Notes under the pieces: generated by a model
Databases searched by the model: none
What the model was told of the DNA's origin: nothing
The model's input: only the letters and a program-made list of their open reading frames with translations
Assembly: GCA_039654915.1 (NCBI GenBank)
Contig: CM077594.1
Location: 11,312,001-11,376,000 of the forward strand
DNA: 64,000 nt
Direction: 5' to 3'
From: Aquilaria yunnanensis
Taxonomy: Eukaryota > Streptophyta > Magnoliopsida > Malvales > Thymelaeaceae
Shown: in pieces, positions 22,936-35,840 of the stretch
Numbering within the stretch: the first letter of the stretch is position 1
How the letters are laid out: every line of letters begins with the position of its first letter
Position numbers and translations under genes: made by a program

Positions 22936-24788
22936 AAAAGTCCCTAGCATTTATTAACCCAAAAACATAAAGCAATCAAAACATAGAAGCTAACAACATA
23001 TACTCAATATCATATCATAAAGTCATTCAAAGTACAAATTCAACTCAAGAGAAATTAAGGTAAGTAATGAAAGAAGAACTTTGTCATTAATGGTAGGTAA
23101 TTGCTCGCTAAGTGTTTCACTCCCTAATCTATGGTTGCCTAGTGTATCTAAGGCTTATAATGTCACTTCATCCACAAATTTGCAAAAGGACCAAAATTAC
23201 CCATGAATTGTCCCTAAGGAGTATGCATGCAAATTTAAGTCCAAGGACATATATATAAAGTTGTACCATGGCCGGGTTTGGTATGGACGGGAATCGGATG
23301 GAGGCCTTTTGAGGTGGGGCTAAAGAAGTAAGTTAAGTATAAACACCATGGGCAATCCTAATAATCAAATCTAAAGTCCCACCCAAGGTATTTTGATTTA
23401 AAAATGTTTTTCTTGACTTCCAAGCAACAAATCAAGTAACCCCCATATGCACAATTTTGACAAAACACATGAGTGAACTCATTTCAAATTAATGAAGTAC
23501 TTCTATCTTTCCCTTTCTTTATTTATTCTTTTAAAATTTTTTTTTGTTTGTTTGTTTTTTTTTACGAGGGCTTTTTCATGTTGACTCATTTTGCCTTTTT
23601 ATTAAGGGAAAGATAGTTTTTTTTTTTACAACTAGAAATTCACCCAATCTTTAAAGTTCAACCAAATGTGCATGATTTATCCAAAGTATATTCAAACCAT
23701 AGCTACATAAACTCAACAATAAGTTCATAACCCAACATTTTCCCCCCAAACTTATTTATTGCTCACTCACACAACTCACAAATTTTTACCATACCCAAGC
23801 CCATATATGCAATGCTCAACTTACTTTAAGGACAAGAGAGAATAAATAACAATGGATATGGCTCAATTATGTGGGTTAAGCAACAAAAATGGCTTAAAGG
23901 CTCAAATGGGTCAACTAAGGATTATAATGAAGGGTTAGCCATTTAGGTATGTAGTTAGCCCTAAGTTGTCATTTTCATCCTTTATTTGCATGCATCAATT
24001 CGAATATAAAGGGGTCCAAAAGCAAATTAATGAATCCATAAGCAAAACAAGCAAAACAAGCACCACTCCAATGAATGAAATAATTTATAATGCAAGTGTG
24101 CCACACAAAGTCCAAAGACTCACCGGGTATGGTTTCTACCATTAATGACAAGTGAAAATCTTTCTTTACTTAACAAAATTTACAATCAAGTTGAACTTGT
24201 AAGTGAATTCCTCTAATCATAATAAAGAGTATGCATTGGTTCCCTAAATGCACACAACCTAAATGCAATTACATGTTTCTACATTTATCTATTATATGTC
24301 ATAATAAGGAAAAGAAATATGATATGCATGTAATGTCATAAGAAAGGAAAAAAATCACCAAAAACTAGTCTAAAAAAAAGAACAACAATTAGGTGTCAAG
24401 TCTTAGGGAAATTCTCAAACAAGTATCATCCACAAACACATTTACCCCCCAAACTTAAAACCAACATTGTCCACAAATGTTGACAAAAAAAGCTAGCAAG
24501 GAGATTGTGATTTAAGAATCATACCCGGGAGGCGGATGTTCCCGCCTCCAATTACTCCCACTTAAACTCTTAGTGATGGTGACACTTCATCTTTTCATGT
24601 TTACTCTTGATCTTTCCATCATGCACCTACAATAAACACAAAGAGTAATTAAGAGACACTTTCCCTAAAACTCAACTTATTGAAAAGACAATTAAAAACA
24701 CAAAGGAGAGAAGAAATGTTGGGGTGTCTCCCAACAAGCGCTTGATTTATTGTCTCTAGCTAGACACAAACTCCTTTTGTTTTAGGCA
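22936..24788 (-). other. Non-coding 3' internal region of the Athila-like element
   Basis: This occupies the place where reverse transcriptase and integrase would lie in an autonomous element, but no long frame or pol motif is visible on either strand. Confidence 0.6.
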
Positions 24789-25655
24789 TTAGGGTGGGTG
24801 ATATGGCTCCACACCCTCTCCTTTGTAAGAATGTTTCCAATACTTGGAAAGTCCAATATGCATCCAACAAGATGTGCTCCTCTCCATGCTTGAGTTCTCA
24901 TTTCTTTCCTCTTTAATCATTTTGGGATTCTTTACATTTTCATTCCTTGTTGCTACCCATTCTTTCTTCATTGTTTTCTTCTTCTTTTTTTCCATCAAAG
25001 AGTGTGTTGCCTCATCTTTTACTTTTTCCTTGAGATTTAGGGGCTCAAATTCATTGACTTCTTTTTTGTCACCACCCAAAACAAAAGCAGGAGAATTCCC
25101 TTGGTTAGATTCTATAACTACATCAACCATGTATACTCCCATCTTAGAAGGCGGAGTGCTAGAATCAAACATGTTGAACTCAACTTTTTCATTCTCAACA
25201 TTGAATATGAGCTTGCCTTCCTTCACATCTATAGTTGCTCCGGCAGTGGCCAAGAATGGTCTTCTAAAGATAAGGAGGACTTAGTTATCTTCTTCCATGT
25301 CAAGAATCACAAAATCCATGGGGAAGACAAATTTGTCAACTTTCATCAAAACATCTTCTATTACTCCCCATGGATACTTGATAGACCTATCCGCCATTTG
25401 TAATTGTATTGTAGAGGGCTTTACTTCTAGCCCCAATTTATTGGCAATAGACAAGGGCATCAAGTTAACACTTGCATCAAGGTCACATAATACCTTTTTG
25501 AACTCAACTTCTCCAATTGTGCATGGAATAGTGAAGCTTCCAGGATCCTTCAATTTTGGTGGAAGCTTTTGTTGAACAATTGCACTACATTCTTCTGTGA
25601 GGCATATGGTCTCAAACTCTTCAAATTTTCTTTTCTTTGCAATGACTTCCTTCAA
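24789..25655 (-). pseudogene. Athila-type aspartic protease remnant
   Basis: The retrotransposon protease cleaves the gag-pol polyprotein. The upstream frame (25655-25281) has CTIGEVEFKKVLCDLDASVNL, with the active-site region reading DLDAS where DLGAS is usual, then LMPLSIANKLGL and ILDMEEDN. A stop follows at about 25281. The next frame (25253-24789) continues with TAGATIDVKEGKL, which is the normal sequel in Athila. It then becomes Lys-rich and ends without pol. The stop and the Gly-to-Asp change argue for loss of activity. Confidence 0.75.
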
Positions 25656-27426
25656 GAATTTACCCCCAATTTAGCATTTGAGTTAAGGCCTCCAAGAATG
25701 GGATGTTGATGTGAAGCTTCTTAAAAATGTCCAAGAACTTGCCATATTGATCATCAAGCTTCTTCTTTTGGAACCTTTGTGGGAAAGGTAAGGGTGGGTT
25801 TGGTGGGAGTTTTTGCACTCTTTGGGGTTATTTTTTTAAAAACTCCACCACTTCCTCTTTTTCTTGAACTTGCATTTCATCTTCCAAGATTAGTTTTCCT
25901 TGAGTATGTGTCCTTATGTAAGGATCTTCAAGCTTCTTTCCTCCCCTAAGTGTAATTGCATGACATTGCTCCCTTGGGTTCAACTCAGTGTCACTAGGGA
26001 ATTTGCCTTTTTGAGATGTCTTCACCGCCAAAGCCAATTGTCCAATTTGATTCTCTATGTTCTTGATGCTTGCACTCACATTTGCCTCCATACTAGCAAA
26101 GTTAGCACTCAAGATAGCCGTCTTGGCTTCATTTTTCTCCATCCTATCTCTTATCTCTTTCATAAATTGCAACATAATTTCTTCCATAGAAGGCTTCTTC
26201 TCCATTAAGACTTGGTTGAAACCGGGAGGTGGTGGTGGTTGTTGCACATTCCTTGTGTTATCATAGGAGAAATTTTCATGGTTTCTCAAACTTGGGTTAT
26301 ATTGATTTCCCATTTGGTTGCCTATAAACCCAAAATTTTGGTTGCCCATGAAATTTGCTTCTTCAAGCTCCATATCCATATATCCACCATATGTGTTGGA
26401 GGTATAGGCGGTGGCTTACTCAATAGTTGGCTCCTTTTTGTTGGTCAACTTGGACACTTGATTCATGAAAGAAGCCATTTGTGCCAACAAGGCGGTCAAT
26501 TGATCAACCTCAAGTACCCCTCTTCTTGGTTGAGCTCTTTATCTCGGCCATTGCTTTCCATTTAGTGCCAATTGCTCTAGAATTTGGAAAGCATCACCGG
26601 CCGTCTTTGACATCAAGGATCTACCGGCCGAAGCATCAATCATAAATCTTGAAGTAGGTACTAAGCCTTCATAGAAAAGTTGGATTTGTTGCTAATCCAA
26701 GAATCCATGTTGTGGGAACTTCCTATGCAACTCCTTGAATCTTTCCCAAGCCTCCGAAATATACTCCATCTCATGTTGCTTGAATGTCACAATTGAAGCT
26801 TTCAAGTGGGCGGCTTTGGATGGGGGAAAAAACTTGCTCAAGAATTTTTCGGTCATTTCATTCCATGTAGCAATGCTCACCGACTGAAGTGATTGATACC
26901 ATCCTTTAGCTTTGTCCCGGAGTGAGAAAGGAAACAATCGGAGTCTAATAGCATCGGTGGAGACTCCATTAGTCTTGAATGTGTCACAAGCTTCCAAGAA
27001 ATCCGCTATGTGAGTGTTGGGATCCTCCGAAGCCAAGCCTCTAAATTGGTTTTGTTGGATGAGAGAAATTAAGGCTAGCTTCAACTCAAAGTTGTTAGCT
27101 TGAACCGATGGCCTCACAATACCCGAATAATTCTCCGTCACCAAAGGTAGGATGTACTCCTTAATAGACCTTTGTGGATTTCTTGGATAGATTCCATCTT
27201 GATGATCCATCCCTCCATTTCCTCCATTGCCACCATTATATCTATTACCATTGAGGTTATCGCCTCCACCCTTCATGGATGTAGAGGTAGAACTTGATTC
27301 TCTCAAGTGTGATGTTGCTCTAAGCTTTCTAAAATGTCTTTCAATCTCTGGAATAAATGGCAACAAAGTAGAGTATTGAGAACGGGTCATACACCAATGG
27401 TACCTATCAAAGAAATATCCAAGCAC
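25656..27426 (-). pseudogene. Athila-type gag polyprotein remnant
   Basis: Gag forms the virus-like particle. The first frame (27426-26692) carries the conserved retrotransposon-gag region: LRLFPFSLRDKAKGWYQSL, EMTEKFLSKFFP and EAWERFKELHRKFPQHGF. A stop follows at about 26692, then the sequence continues with FYEGLVPTSRFMIDASAGRS in the gap (about 26560-26690). A later frame (26379-25828) holds a Pro-rich stretch, a predicted coiled coil (KEIRDRMEKNEAKTA) and AITLRGGKKL, typical of this family. At least two frame breaks make it non-functional. Confidence 0.8.
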
Positions 27427-27510
27427 AAAGGCAATAAATAAGCAACGAAATAAAGGTCTAGTCTAGAGTCAATCTTCTAGCAATGATATTGAACAAATCA
27501 ATACAATCAA

Positions 27511-27528
27511 TCCCCGGCAACGACGCCA
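27511..27528 (-). other. Primer binding site, tRNA-Asp type
   Basis: The minus strand reads TGGCGTCGTTGCCGGGGA just inside the 5' LTR, the usual plant gypsy site complementary to tRNA-Asp with one substitution. Confidence 0.8.
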
Positions 27529-27534
27529 AAAACT

Positions 27535-29034
27535 TGTTGTGAGTTTTACAACTCTAATCCGCAAGCGCACGGGACGTGTGTAGATAGGGTGAATAAGATA
27601 TCATTCCCACGAGGATTGATTTATATTGTTTGCTAATTACCACTACCTTAACACTCACTTTAGCTAAACAAGCAACAATTGACGATTTACTCAATATGAA
27701 AATAACTAAGTTTGCAACTCCACTTAAATTACTACTAAACAAGAACAACAAACACAATGCAAATTAAGAGCTTTCTAATGAATTAACAAAACACACTTCC
27801 TATGATTTTTACTATTTGACTTGGTTAGCTAGTGAATTAAGGTTAATAGTTTGGTTTTTCTACTTGTTGGTGAAGTTAACTAATTGGACCCTTACTCTCC
27901 CAAGTGAACGGGTCACTCTCCCAAGCTTATACTAGAATAGACTTCCATCCAAATTGCTAGTTCAAGAGGGGCATTACAAGTTCAATTTACCTTCACCTAG
28001 TGTCCTAGACTAGTCTCCCAACAAGCCCATGGCCACTACACTCTTCTCCTAATTCCAATTTCTTTTAATCTTTTCCAAGAGTTTAAAAGAAATCTAAAGT
28101 GCAATTGACTAGGGCCCTTGATCAATCAACATAACAATAAGCTCAAAGAGAAGAGTAAACAAGCAATGGAGGAAAACCAAAGTTAAATAGCTATTAATCC
28201 AACCAACATAACCAATTCAAGTAGCTACAACCATAAAAAATGTAGAGAAAACTACTCCATAATCAAACTAAACATAAACATAAAAATATATAAAAGAGCA
28301 TCCATGTCTAAATACAAGATAAAAGAAGGAAAAAAGGAATCCAATAGACTCTAGATGCTTGATTCCTCAAGGCTCCTCCAAGTCTTCAAGTCCTCCAAGC
28401 CTTCTCCAAGCAAGAATCCATACGTGCTCTCAAGGAAGATGAGGAAATGCAAGAAAATGGTAATGAAAAACCTAAGTCTAAGATGAGAAGATGAAAATAA
28501 AGAGTCATTTCTTCTTGCTAGGTTCCAGGTTCTTCTACTCTTAGAGGTGTCCCTTTCACTCACCAAACCATTTGGATAGAAATCTTTGGCCAATAGCAAG
28601 CTTGAGTTCAAATTTGAGGTAGGGGACCACTTTCCCAAATGACTGGGGCCTAGGCCTCAGGAATGGGTGCTTGGGTGCCTAGGCTTCCAAGCTCGAGGGT
28701 GCTCTAGCGCCTAGGCCCCAGGAGGGGTGCCTGGGCGCCTAGGCCTCCAAGCTCGCAGGTGCCTGGGGCTTAGGCCTCAGGTGGTGCCTAGGGCTCTAGG
28801 GTGCGTTTTTTAGGTAGAGAACTTTTGTACTGTGGCGCCTAGGCCTCGCTCCTGGGGCTTAGGCCTTACAGTTATAATTTTCATTGACTTTTGCATTCCC
28901 ATTTTTCGTTTCACTCGTCCCGGTGCCATTCTAATGCTATGGTCCGCTTTTTCAACCTACAAAATGAAAGATCGAAGCAAGAATAGGCCAAAAATATTGA
29001 GTGGTAAGGTAGAAAATTATGGTCAAAGTTGACA
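27535..29034 (-). repeat. 5' LTR of the Athila-like element
   Basis: It aligns with 21473-22935 from TGTTGTGAG to GTTGACA. It lacks one CTTCTCCAAGC duplication present in the other LTR and has more GCCTAGGC motifs. Confidence 0.85.
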
Positions 29035-29719
29035 AAAAGTTAACATGTTTGACCACAAAATTAACATTTATCAATAAAGAATAATTTTGGATTATTTCTT
29101 AATTTTGTTTGGTTTTGACATAGACTTTTATATAATTATTTTAGATGACTAAACTATTGTTTTAGGAGTTGAAAAGTTGCAACTTAAGGTAAGTGGCTGT
29201 CTACCATTCTAAACATAAACTATTATTTTGCTATTCACTTTATTGATTTTAATGTATTGAATTATATTGAATTCTAGCTCTATGAAGCTTTGGTTTTAAA
29301 GTATGAATAATTTGATCTTTGGATTTCTTCTCTTGATTTCACCTTTATTATTTAAAAGTTTATTATAAAATTTTGTTGTTTAAATATAATGGAAATAATT
29401 ATATATGCATTATTTATGTTTTTAAATATGTAAGTTGTGTTTTAATGATTATGGGATCAAACATGTTTTACTTATGCTATTACGATAATATTATTTATTG
29501 ATTTTTACAGATATTTAGATCCTAAAAGTTCATAAATATGAATACAAATATGTATGTTTTCACTCTGTTTTCGTGGGTGTTGGTTCTATTCCCGGTTGCT
29601 AAGAAAGTATTGTTCATGGCCCTTCTTACAGAGTATTATGTAAGTATTATTTATAATGCACTATTCAGAACTAAACCTTCTAGGGGCTCTACCAATGGCG
29701 ATTCTTAGTCGATCTATCA

Positions 29720-29860
29720 CGTACTACAGTGATTAAGTGTAGTTATTATGATATGACATACTATAGCGGTTAAGTGTAGTTATTATGACATAACATACTA
29801 TAACGGTTAAATGTAGTTATCCTAACACGACGTACCACAACAGTTAAAGTATAGTCACAG
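29720..29860. repeat. 44-bp tandem repeat in the solo LTR
   Basis: About three and a half copies of a unit containing TTAAGTGTAGTTATTATGA and CATACTATAGCGG, at spacing of about 44 bp, lie inside the right piece of the solo LTR. Confidence 0.75.
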
Positions 29861-30548
29861 TGATCGCCCCACTTACTATGTTAAGAAATATTATGTTTTG
29901 TTATCTGTTTTAAACTGCTCTATTTTTATTAATGATTTCAGGTATGAATTTCACATTTATTTTATTATGTTTTATGATAAATTTAATTGTATTTGTTTCT
30001 AGCACTTATGTGACTTTTTGATTTTTTTTAGCATGACTTTCTTACAAATGAATATTCTAACATATTTATATGTTTATTGTTATATTTTCTTATTTATATT
30101 GAATTTATGATCTTTCCAACAAGATTGTTTTCTCCTCGATCCCCATGTTATATATATTTTATGAATTGTTTTCATGTTTTATGGAATGGTGAATATCTCA
30201 AAATTTACTAGGCATTTGTGCTTACCACCGCTTTTCCACTTACGCAAATAGCAAGAAATACAAAGTTAGCTAGTTGGCGAGTAACTACAAGAGCTCAAGG
30301 TTTAAGATAACATTAAAGTGAGATGTAATGGACACTCCTAGGTTAAAGATATTATGTATGAAATTTTAAGTTGTAGTTGTTCTGCCACTTAATGCTGAAT
30401 GTCAAGTAATAAATTTAGATTAAAAGTTATGATTATTTGGATTTATTTGGAATATTTTTAGCTTTGCATGTTCAAAGAAATTTTATTTTCTCAAGTGTGT
30501 AGCGTGTCATTCTCCCGAAACTCCTAACGTGGGTTTTGGGCAGTGACA

Positions 30549-32560
30549 TGTTTTTACCATAACAAGTCTAATAAGTGAACCTAAATTTAAATAAAACCTA
30601 ATTAACCAAATTAAAATTCTCTTAAAATGAAAAAATAACTTAACTTGTGTTGATACAAACATAGTACATAACTTAGTCCAACTGATGAAAATCTAGTTGA
30701 CCTAAATCTTCTTGAATAAAAATAGGATAACTTTAAGTTTATTAGAATAATAAAATCATATACAGGTTGGAATTGAATTTAGCTTGCCAACAAAACCATT
30801 GTATCATACAAATATTTTCTCCCACCTGTACAAGATTAGAAAATTTTTATGAGTACCATCCTTACCTAAAAGCAAGTAAGAAAAAGTATTTATCCCATTA
30901 ACCTACCTATAATTTATTAATCAGATTGACATAAACTGTTTGAAGAAGTTTTGCCAATTAATTTTTTCCTTCATTCATGTAACTTAGCCCAATTAACAAC
31001 AAAAAAATCTATGAAAACTTATATTCTATATTAAGGACTAATATAGTATCCTATAACATACTATATGAAATTCAATAAAAGGTTTTCTTCCATCAAATAT
31101 ACTATAATATATTATTACGATAAACTTTTGGTTTTTCAAATTATGCTAAATCGGAAAATTTTATCCTTGAACAATCACTATAAGAGAAATAGATTTTAGT
31201 GACCGGTTATTTGGTGGTAACCGTGGCCAATTTACTTTTGAGTGATGAATAATATGGTGGCCAAATGGTAGCTGAAAGTCTGGTCACTCTTAGTGTTCGT
31301 TTTAATTGTCCATTTTAATCGCTCCTAGTGTTCGTTTATTTTGATCGTTACACCATTTATTTATAAAATTAATATATTTTTATTCTTTTGATAATTATAA
31401 TTTTCATTTTCATTTTTTTGGAAGTTTTGATTATACCTTTTTGGTATCCTCCAACACTCAACAGGCTTTAAAAAATTGGAGAATAGCAAAAATAAAATCA
31501 AATCCCTCTCTCGTACTCTATGCCCAATCACCATTGCCTTCTACAAAAACAAAACAAAACAAAACAAACCCCATGTTTGTTTCAGTTTGAGATTTCTCCT
31601 TCTGGTGCCAAATCTTGCTAGCTGCTTTCTTCGGGCACACACCCAAAACTCACAAAAAGTTTTAATTCCAACTCTTCCATTGACTTAGAAATGTTGCTTC
31701 TGAAAAATCTTCCGAGAAAAACTACTTTTGGGCTAAAAGATTAGTAAATTGCTTAAATAATATGAGAGAAACAAATAGTGGAGCTCTACTTTTCTAGAAG
31801 TAAACATCATAGAGGAGAATTTGTTGATAAAAAAAAGAAAAGTGGGGAATAATAATTGAGGCATCAAGAAATTTGGCACACATAAAATGGTGGAAGAACA
31901 TGAAGAAAGTGTTAGGAGGGTGTTTGAGATTCAAAGTTTTCTGATCTGGGACTGAGAGATCAAGGAATAAAAAGCTTTGGAGAGCTTCAAATGATTGCCT
32001 AAAAATTTGATTTGAATTTAAAAAGGCCACTAATAGTGAGACCGTTTGGCCATCGATATTTCGGTCACCAATTTAATTTTTTTTTTCTGGTTATTGTTTG
32101 GCTGCCGAAATGTGGATTAGTAATACAGTGGCTAGGATGGTCATTAGGGGTGACTATTTTGGCCATCATTTCTAGTGACTGATTGTAAATAGTGACTTAT
32201 CAACTTACTAATTCTAATAGACCTTTTGGGCAACTGTTTTGTCATCATTTGTGCAATGACCGAAAAGACAATCACCCCTGACAGTTGGCAAATTGAAAAC
32301 CTGTTATAGTGTTGATGGCTCGAAGTGACCTAGTCCTCGAAGCATTGATTGTAGGGCATGTTGTCCTTTTAACATTATTAAATTTTTAAAAGTGCAATCC
32401 CATGTTTGTAAGAAATCAAAGTTTGATACCTTGAATTACAAAACTTATTAGAGGTTTAAATTTTAAGCACTTAATGGTAATTTTAAGCTTAAACTTATTA
32501 GGGGTTGAAATTTTACAAAAAATTTAAGCACTGAGTGATAATTAAGCATAAGCTTATTAG
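30549..32560. other. RLK copy 2 distal upstream region
   Basis: It continues the sequence cut at 17397 and aligns with 7698-9380 upstream of copy 1, apart from an extra segment of about 340 bp (about 31108-31447). No supportable gene. Short frames here have equivalents in copy 1 that are not conserved as proteins. Confidence 0.65.
31176..32311. mobile_element. Non-autonomous CACTA-like element
   Basis: The left end reads CACTATAAGAGAAATAGA followed by TTTTAGTGACCGG. The right end reads AAACCTGTTATAGTG, an imperfect inverted repeat. Subterminal GTGACC/GGTCAC motifs cluster at both sides, as in plant CACTA elements. The 3-bp flanks (AAT and TTG) do not match, so the exact boundaries are uncertain. 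The copy upstream of RLK 1 (8825-9121) keeps only the right side. Confidence 0.5.
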
Positions 32561-34065
32561 GGGTTAAAATTTTGCATGTAATAAAAAATAATAAAATAAA
32601 TGAAAAAAAAAAAGAGGAACTTTGAAAATGCAGCATTTTCACTTTCATTCTATGTAAACTAATAACATTTGGATATTAATACTCTATCTATGTAATAATA
32701 ATTACTTAAGTCACTAAACATCATCTAATAATAATTCATGAAAAAGATATTTAGTTAATGCATCGTTGTCTCAGTTTTCATCTACATCTACTATTCATTG
32801 TTCTTTTTTTTTCATGGATGAATAATAGTGAGTTGGTACACCATTGACCACCGTATGAAACTATTTTTTGGCAAAAGGATGATAGTGGTCTTCGGCAAGA
32901 TGTGTTAAGAACAGCGCTGGTGTCCTCCTTTTTAGTTTTATTTATTGTTTAAGTTATTTTCATTTCAGATTTATTGTTTTGCTTATGTTGGTTTTTACTT
33001 TGTTTCTGTTTTTACTTTTATTTATTTGTATTTTTTTAATTTTTCTTTACACAATTTGTCTCTCAATCTTTTCATTATTTCTGTTTGTTATTTATTTTGG
33101 TACTTTTCTTGCAAATATATTTGTCCTCTGCTCTTCTTTTGTTTTTATTTTTCTCCCATGATTTCTTTTGTTTTTTTTGTTTTTTACTTTTGTCTCATTT
33201 CTATTGTTTTCTCACACAATCCCTGTCTTATTCTATTTTATATTAGTATTGTTTCTTTGATCTTTGCCTTTTGTTTGCCATTGGCCACAACCGAAAGTCA
33301 TTCCAGCAAAGGACAGCTGTTTCTAAGAAATCACACATTTTATGCAATTTGCACAGAAATAAAAAAGGCAACAATTATTTTTCTTTGAATAAAATGGTGT
33401 TCATAACCAACAGAGAAAGTGTGGGTTTTATACTGTTGTTGTGTTCATATATATGGAAAATTGATTTCTATCACTCTGAAACTTTGGTTATCATTTGACT
33501 TTTGTGTAATATTAATATATGGAATATGTAAATACATATATGTTAATTGCATAGTAATTTATAATTTTGATGGTAATTTTTCTCTTAATTGTACTATAAT
33601 TAGGGGGAAATTTATTAATTTTGGTTGTAATTTGAATCTCATCATTTTCTAATTCATTTTAACTCAAATGGTTTCAAAACAATACCTTTATGTTGGATTT
33701 CCTTGTTAAAAATTGTCGACCAACCATATATAAATTAAAACAAATAAGAAGGATGCAAAATCGAAATAAAATGATTAAGAGATTTAGGAATTGATCAAGA
33801 GATTTAGGAATTTTAATTTGATATTTTTATTGGTATTAATAGTGAACCATATTTTTTTATCTTCAATTTATTTTTTCCATTTTTATCTTTAAAACTCAAA
33901 GTCAAACTATTAATGACCTAAATTTTCTCCTATAATTTAGTTTTTTTAGCATATTAATAATGATGGATAATTTGAGTATTTCCATGGTATCATTCCAAAA
34001 ATCATTCTTTTAATTATGGTTAATTTGCTTAATTTTTCTTAATTTATTAATGAGCATTAAATGTA
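32561..34065. other. AT-rich sequence without recognisable genes
   Basis: T-rich frames such as 32945-33388 encode Phe/Leu/Tyr-rich low-complexity sequence and are not credible genes. A short direct repeat GATTAAGAGATTTAGGAATT/GATCAAGAGATTTAGGAATT lies at about 33773-33814. Confidence 0.5.
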
Positions 34066-34069
34066 TTCG

Positions 34070-34205
34070 TTACAACAGATTTAGGTTATAGTGACCGAAT
34101 ATGGTGACCATTTAAACGATGGTAAGGAAATCGGTTGTCTAGACGGTGGCAAAAAAGCAGGAGTAACTTTTTGGCAACCGTCTTAGTAACTGTTTCTAAG
34201 GGCTC
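34070..34205. mobile_element. CACTA-like left-end remnant
   Basis: TTACAACAGATTTAGGTTAT followed by AGTGACCG, then GGTGACC and GGCAACCG motifs, resembles the left end at 31176. It stops where the gypsy reverse-transcriptase fragment begins. Confidence 0.4.
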
Positions 34206-35840
34206 CATATTTCTGTTCTGCAATGCACTTGTATAGAGGCATGGCCAAGGTTGAAAATCCTTCAATGAACCGACAATAATAACCGGTTAAACCAAGAAAG
34301 CTACGAATTTCAGCAACATTAGATGGTCTAGCCCAATTCACCACTGCTTCAACTTTCTGTGGATTTACAGACACTTTATCTTTTGAAATTATATGGCCAA
34401 AAAAAGAAATTTTCTCCAACCAAAACTCACATTTTTTAAATTTTGCATATAACTCCTTCTCCTTTAATGTTTGTAAAATAATTCTCCAATGATCTTCATG
34501 CTCCTTTGGACTTTTTAGAATAGACCAAAATATCATCGATAAAGACAACAACAAATTGGTCTAAATAAGGCTTGAAAGCCCGGTTCATCAAGCCCATAAA
34601 AACAGCCGGTGCATTTGTTAGACCAAATGGCATAACCACAAATTCATAATGGCCATGCCTGGTTCTAAAAGCAGTCTTGGATATATCTTCAGCCTTAATC
34701 TTCAATTGATGATACCTAGACCTCAAATTAATTTTAAAAAAGACTTGTGAACCTTCCAGTTGATCGAACAAGTCGTCAATACGAGGCAATAGATACTTGT
34801 TCTTGACAGTCACCTTGTTTAATTCACGGTAGTCAATGCAAAGCCTCAACTTCCATCTTTCTTCTTCATGAACAAAACAGGCACACCTCATGGTAAAACA
34901 CTAGGTTGAATGTACCTTTTATCGAGCAACTCTTACAATTATACCTTTAACTCTTTCATCTCTGCAAGTGCCATTCGGTAGGGAGCCTTAGAGATTGGGG
35001 TAGTCCCCAAGTCAAGATCAATGGAAAATTCAATCTCTCGATCAAAGGGCAACCAAGGAATTTCCTCATGAAAGACATCAAGAAATTCCTTGGCAACAAG
35101 AATGTCTTCCAGCTTTAATTCAGGTTGGCTAGTATCTCCGATAAATGCTAAATATCCCTGATAACCCTTTCTTAACAACTAATACGCATGCATAGCAGAG
35201 ATTAAACCAATTGGGACACATTGCCTATTGCCAAAAAATGACTTCTGGCTTATTAGGAACATGAAATACTATCTTTTCATGGCAGTCAACCCAAGCATGG
35301 TTTGTCGATAACTAGCCCATCCCCAAAATCACATCAAAGTCCATTATATCCAGCTTAATCAAATTCACATGCATATTTCTTTCCCTAATTTTGACTACAC
35401 ACCCTTTATAAATAGAATTAGTAACAACAGACTTTCCTAAAAGGGTCTCGACAAATAGTTTAAAATCTAATGGTTTTAGAACACATGACAAACGATCAGC
35501 AAACTTTGGTGATGCAAAAAAATAATTGGCACCAAACCAAACAAGGCATGAGCATAAACAGAACCAATTTTCACCGTACTTGAAACAACTGCATTAGAGT
35601 CATCTGCTTCCTACTGAGTAAGTGCATATATCCGACCTCGAACTTGCGGCTTTGCTGCACCTCTTTTTTCATCTTGCTTCTTTAGAGCTGATAGATTACT
35701 CCTCGCCTGGAAGCTTCGATAAGGATTTCTGATCTCTAGCTATTTACAATCGCCAATCAGATGATCTTTCTTTCCACAATGAAAACAACCGCCAGTCTTT
35801 CAATGACAGCCACCAAAATGAAATTTCCCACAATAGTCAC
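34206..35840 (-). pseudogene. Gypsy gag-pol remnant (zinc knuckle, protease linker, reverse transcriptase)
   Basis: Reverse transcriptase would copy element RNA into DNA. From upstream to downstream: two zinc-knuckle-like motifs (CDYCGKFHFGGCH and CFHCGKKDHLIGDC, about 35840-35750), a protease-end linker with NHAWVDCHEK (about 35310), the pre-RT segment DVFHEEIPWLPFDREIEF (35178-34939), then RT with [23 protein letters not shown] and the active-site box FIDDILVYS (34891-34496), and the RT end FLGLTGYYCRFI (34554-34183). Several stops and shifts separate these frames, and it is truncated after RT. Confidence 0.8.

Larger units (their letters stand above)
21473..29034 (-). mobile_element. Non-autonomous Athila-like Ty3-gypsy retrotransposon
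   Basis: Two LTRs (21473-22935 and 27535-29034) flank 4.6 kb of internal DNA. Read on the minus strand the order is 5' LTR, tRNA-Asp type primer site, gag, protease remnant, about 1.8 kb non-coding, 3' LTR. There is no reverse transcriptase, RNase H or integrase. The gag and protease resemble plant Athila elements. Ends are TG...CA. Flanks are ATAAA and AAAAG, so no target-site duplication is evident. It is nested in the solo LTR 17398-30548. Confidence 0.85.
17398..30548 (+). mobile_element. Long gypsy-type solo LTR interrupted by two nested elements
   Basis: The outer element starts TGTAACAACCCC and ends GGGCAGTGACA. It is flanked by TGTTC (17393-17397) and TGTTT (30549-30553), a 5-bp duplication with one mismatch. 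Block A keeps the unoccupied site at 7698-7702. Once the nested elements are removed, about 2.45 kb remains in three pieces (17398-17628, 20771-21472, 29035-30548) with no coding region, as expected of a solo LTR. Its end resembles the reverse complement of the Tekay-like LTR at 36098, including CGAAACxxxxxTAGGAGT and the ATGACACGCT block, which supports a chromovirus (Del/Tekay) origin. Confidence 0.72.

Noticed and set aside
24844..25284. 146-codon plus-strand frame
   Set aside because: It is the antisense of the Athila-like protease region, which has the recognisable motifs.
21473..29034. Clean 5-bp target duplication for the Athila-like element
   Set aside because: Flanks ATAAA and AAAAG do not match; boundaries rest on LTR alignment only.
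32945..33388. 147-codon open frame on the plus strand, possibly a membrane protein
   Set aside because: Almost entirely Phe, Leu, Ile, Tyr and Ser from T-rich DNA. No start context, homolog or conserved counterpart.
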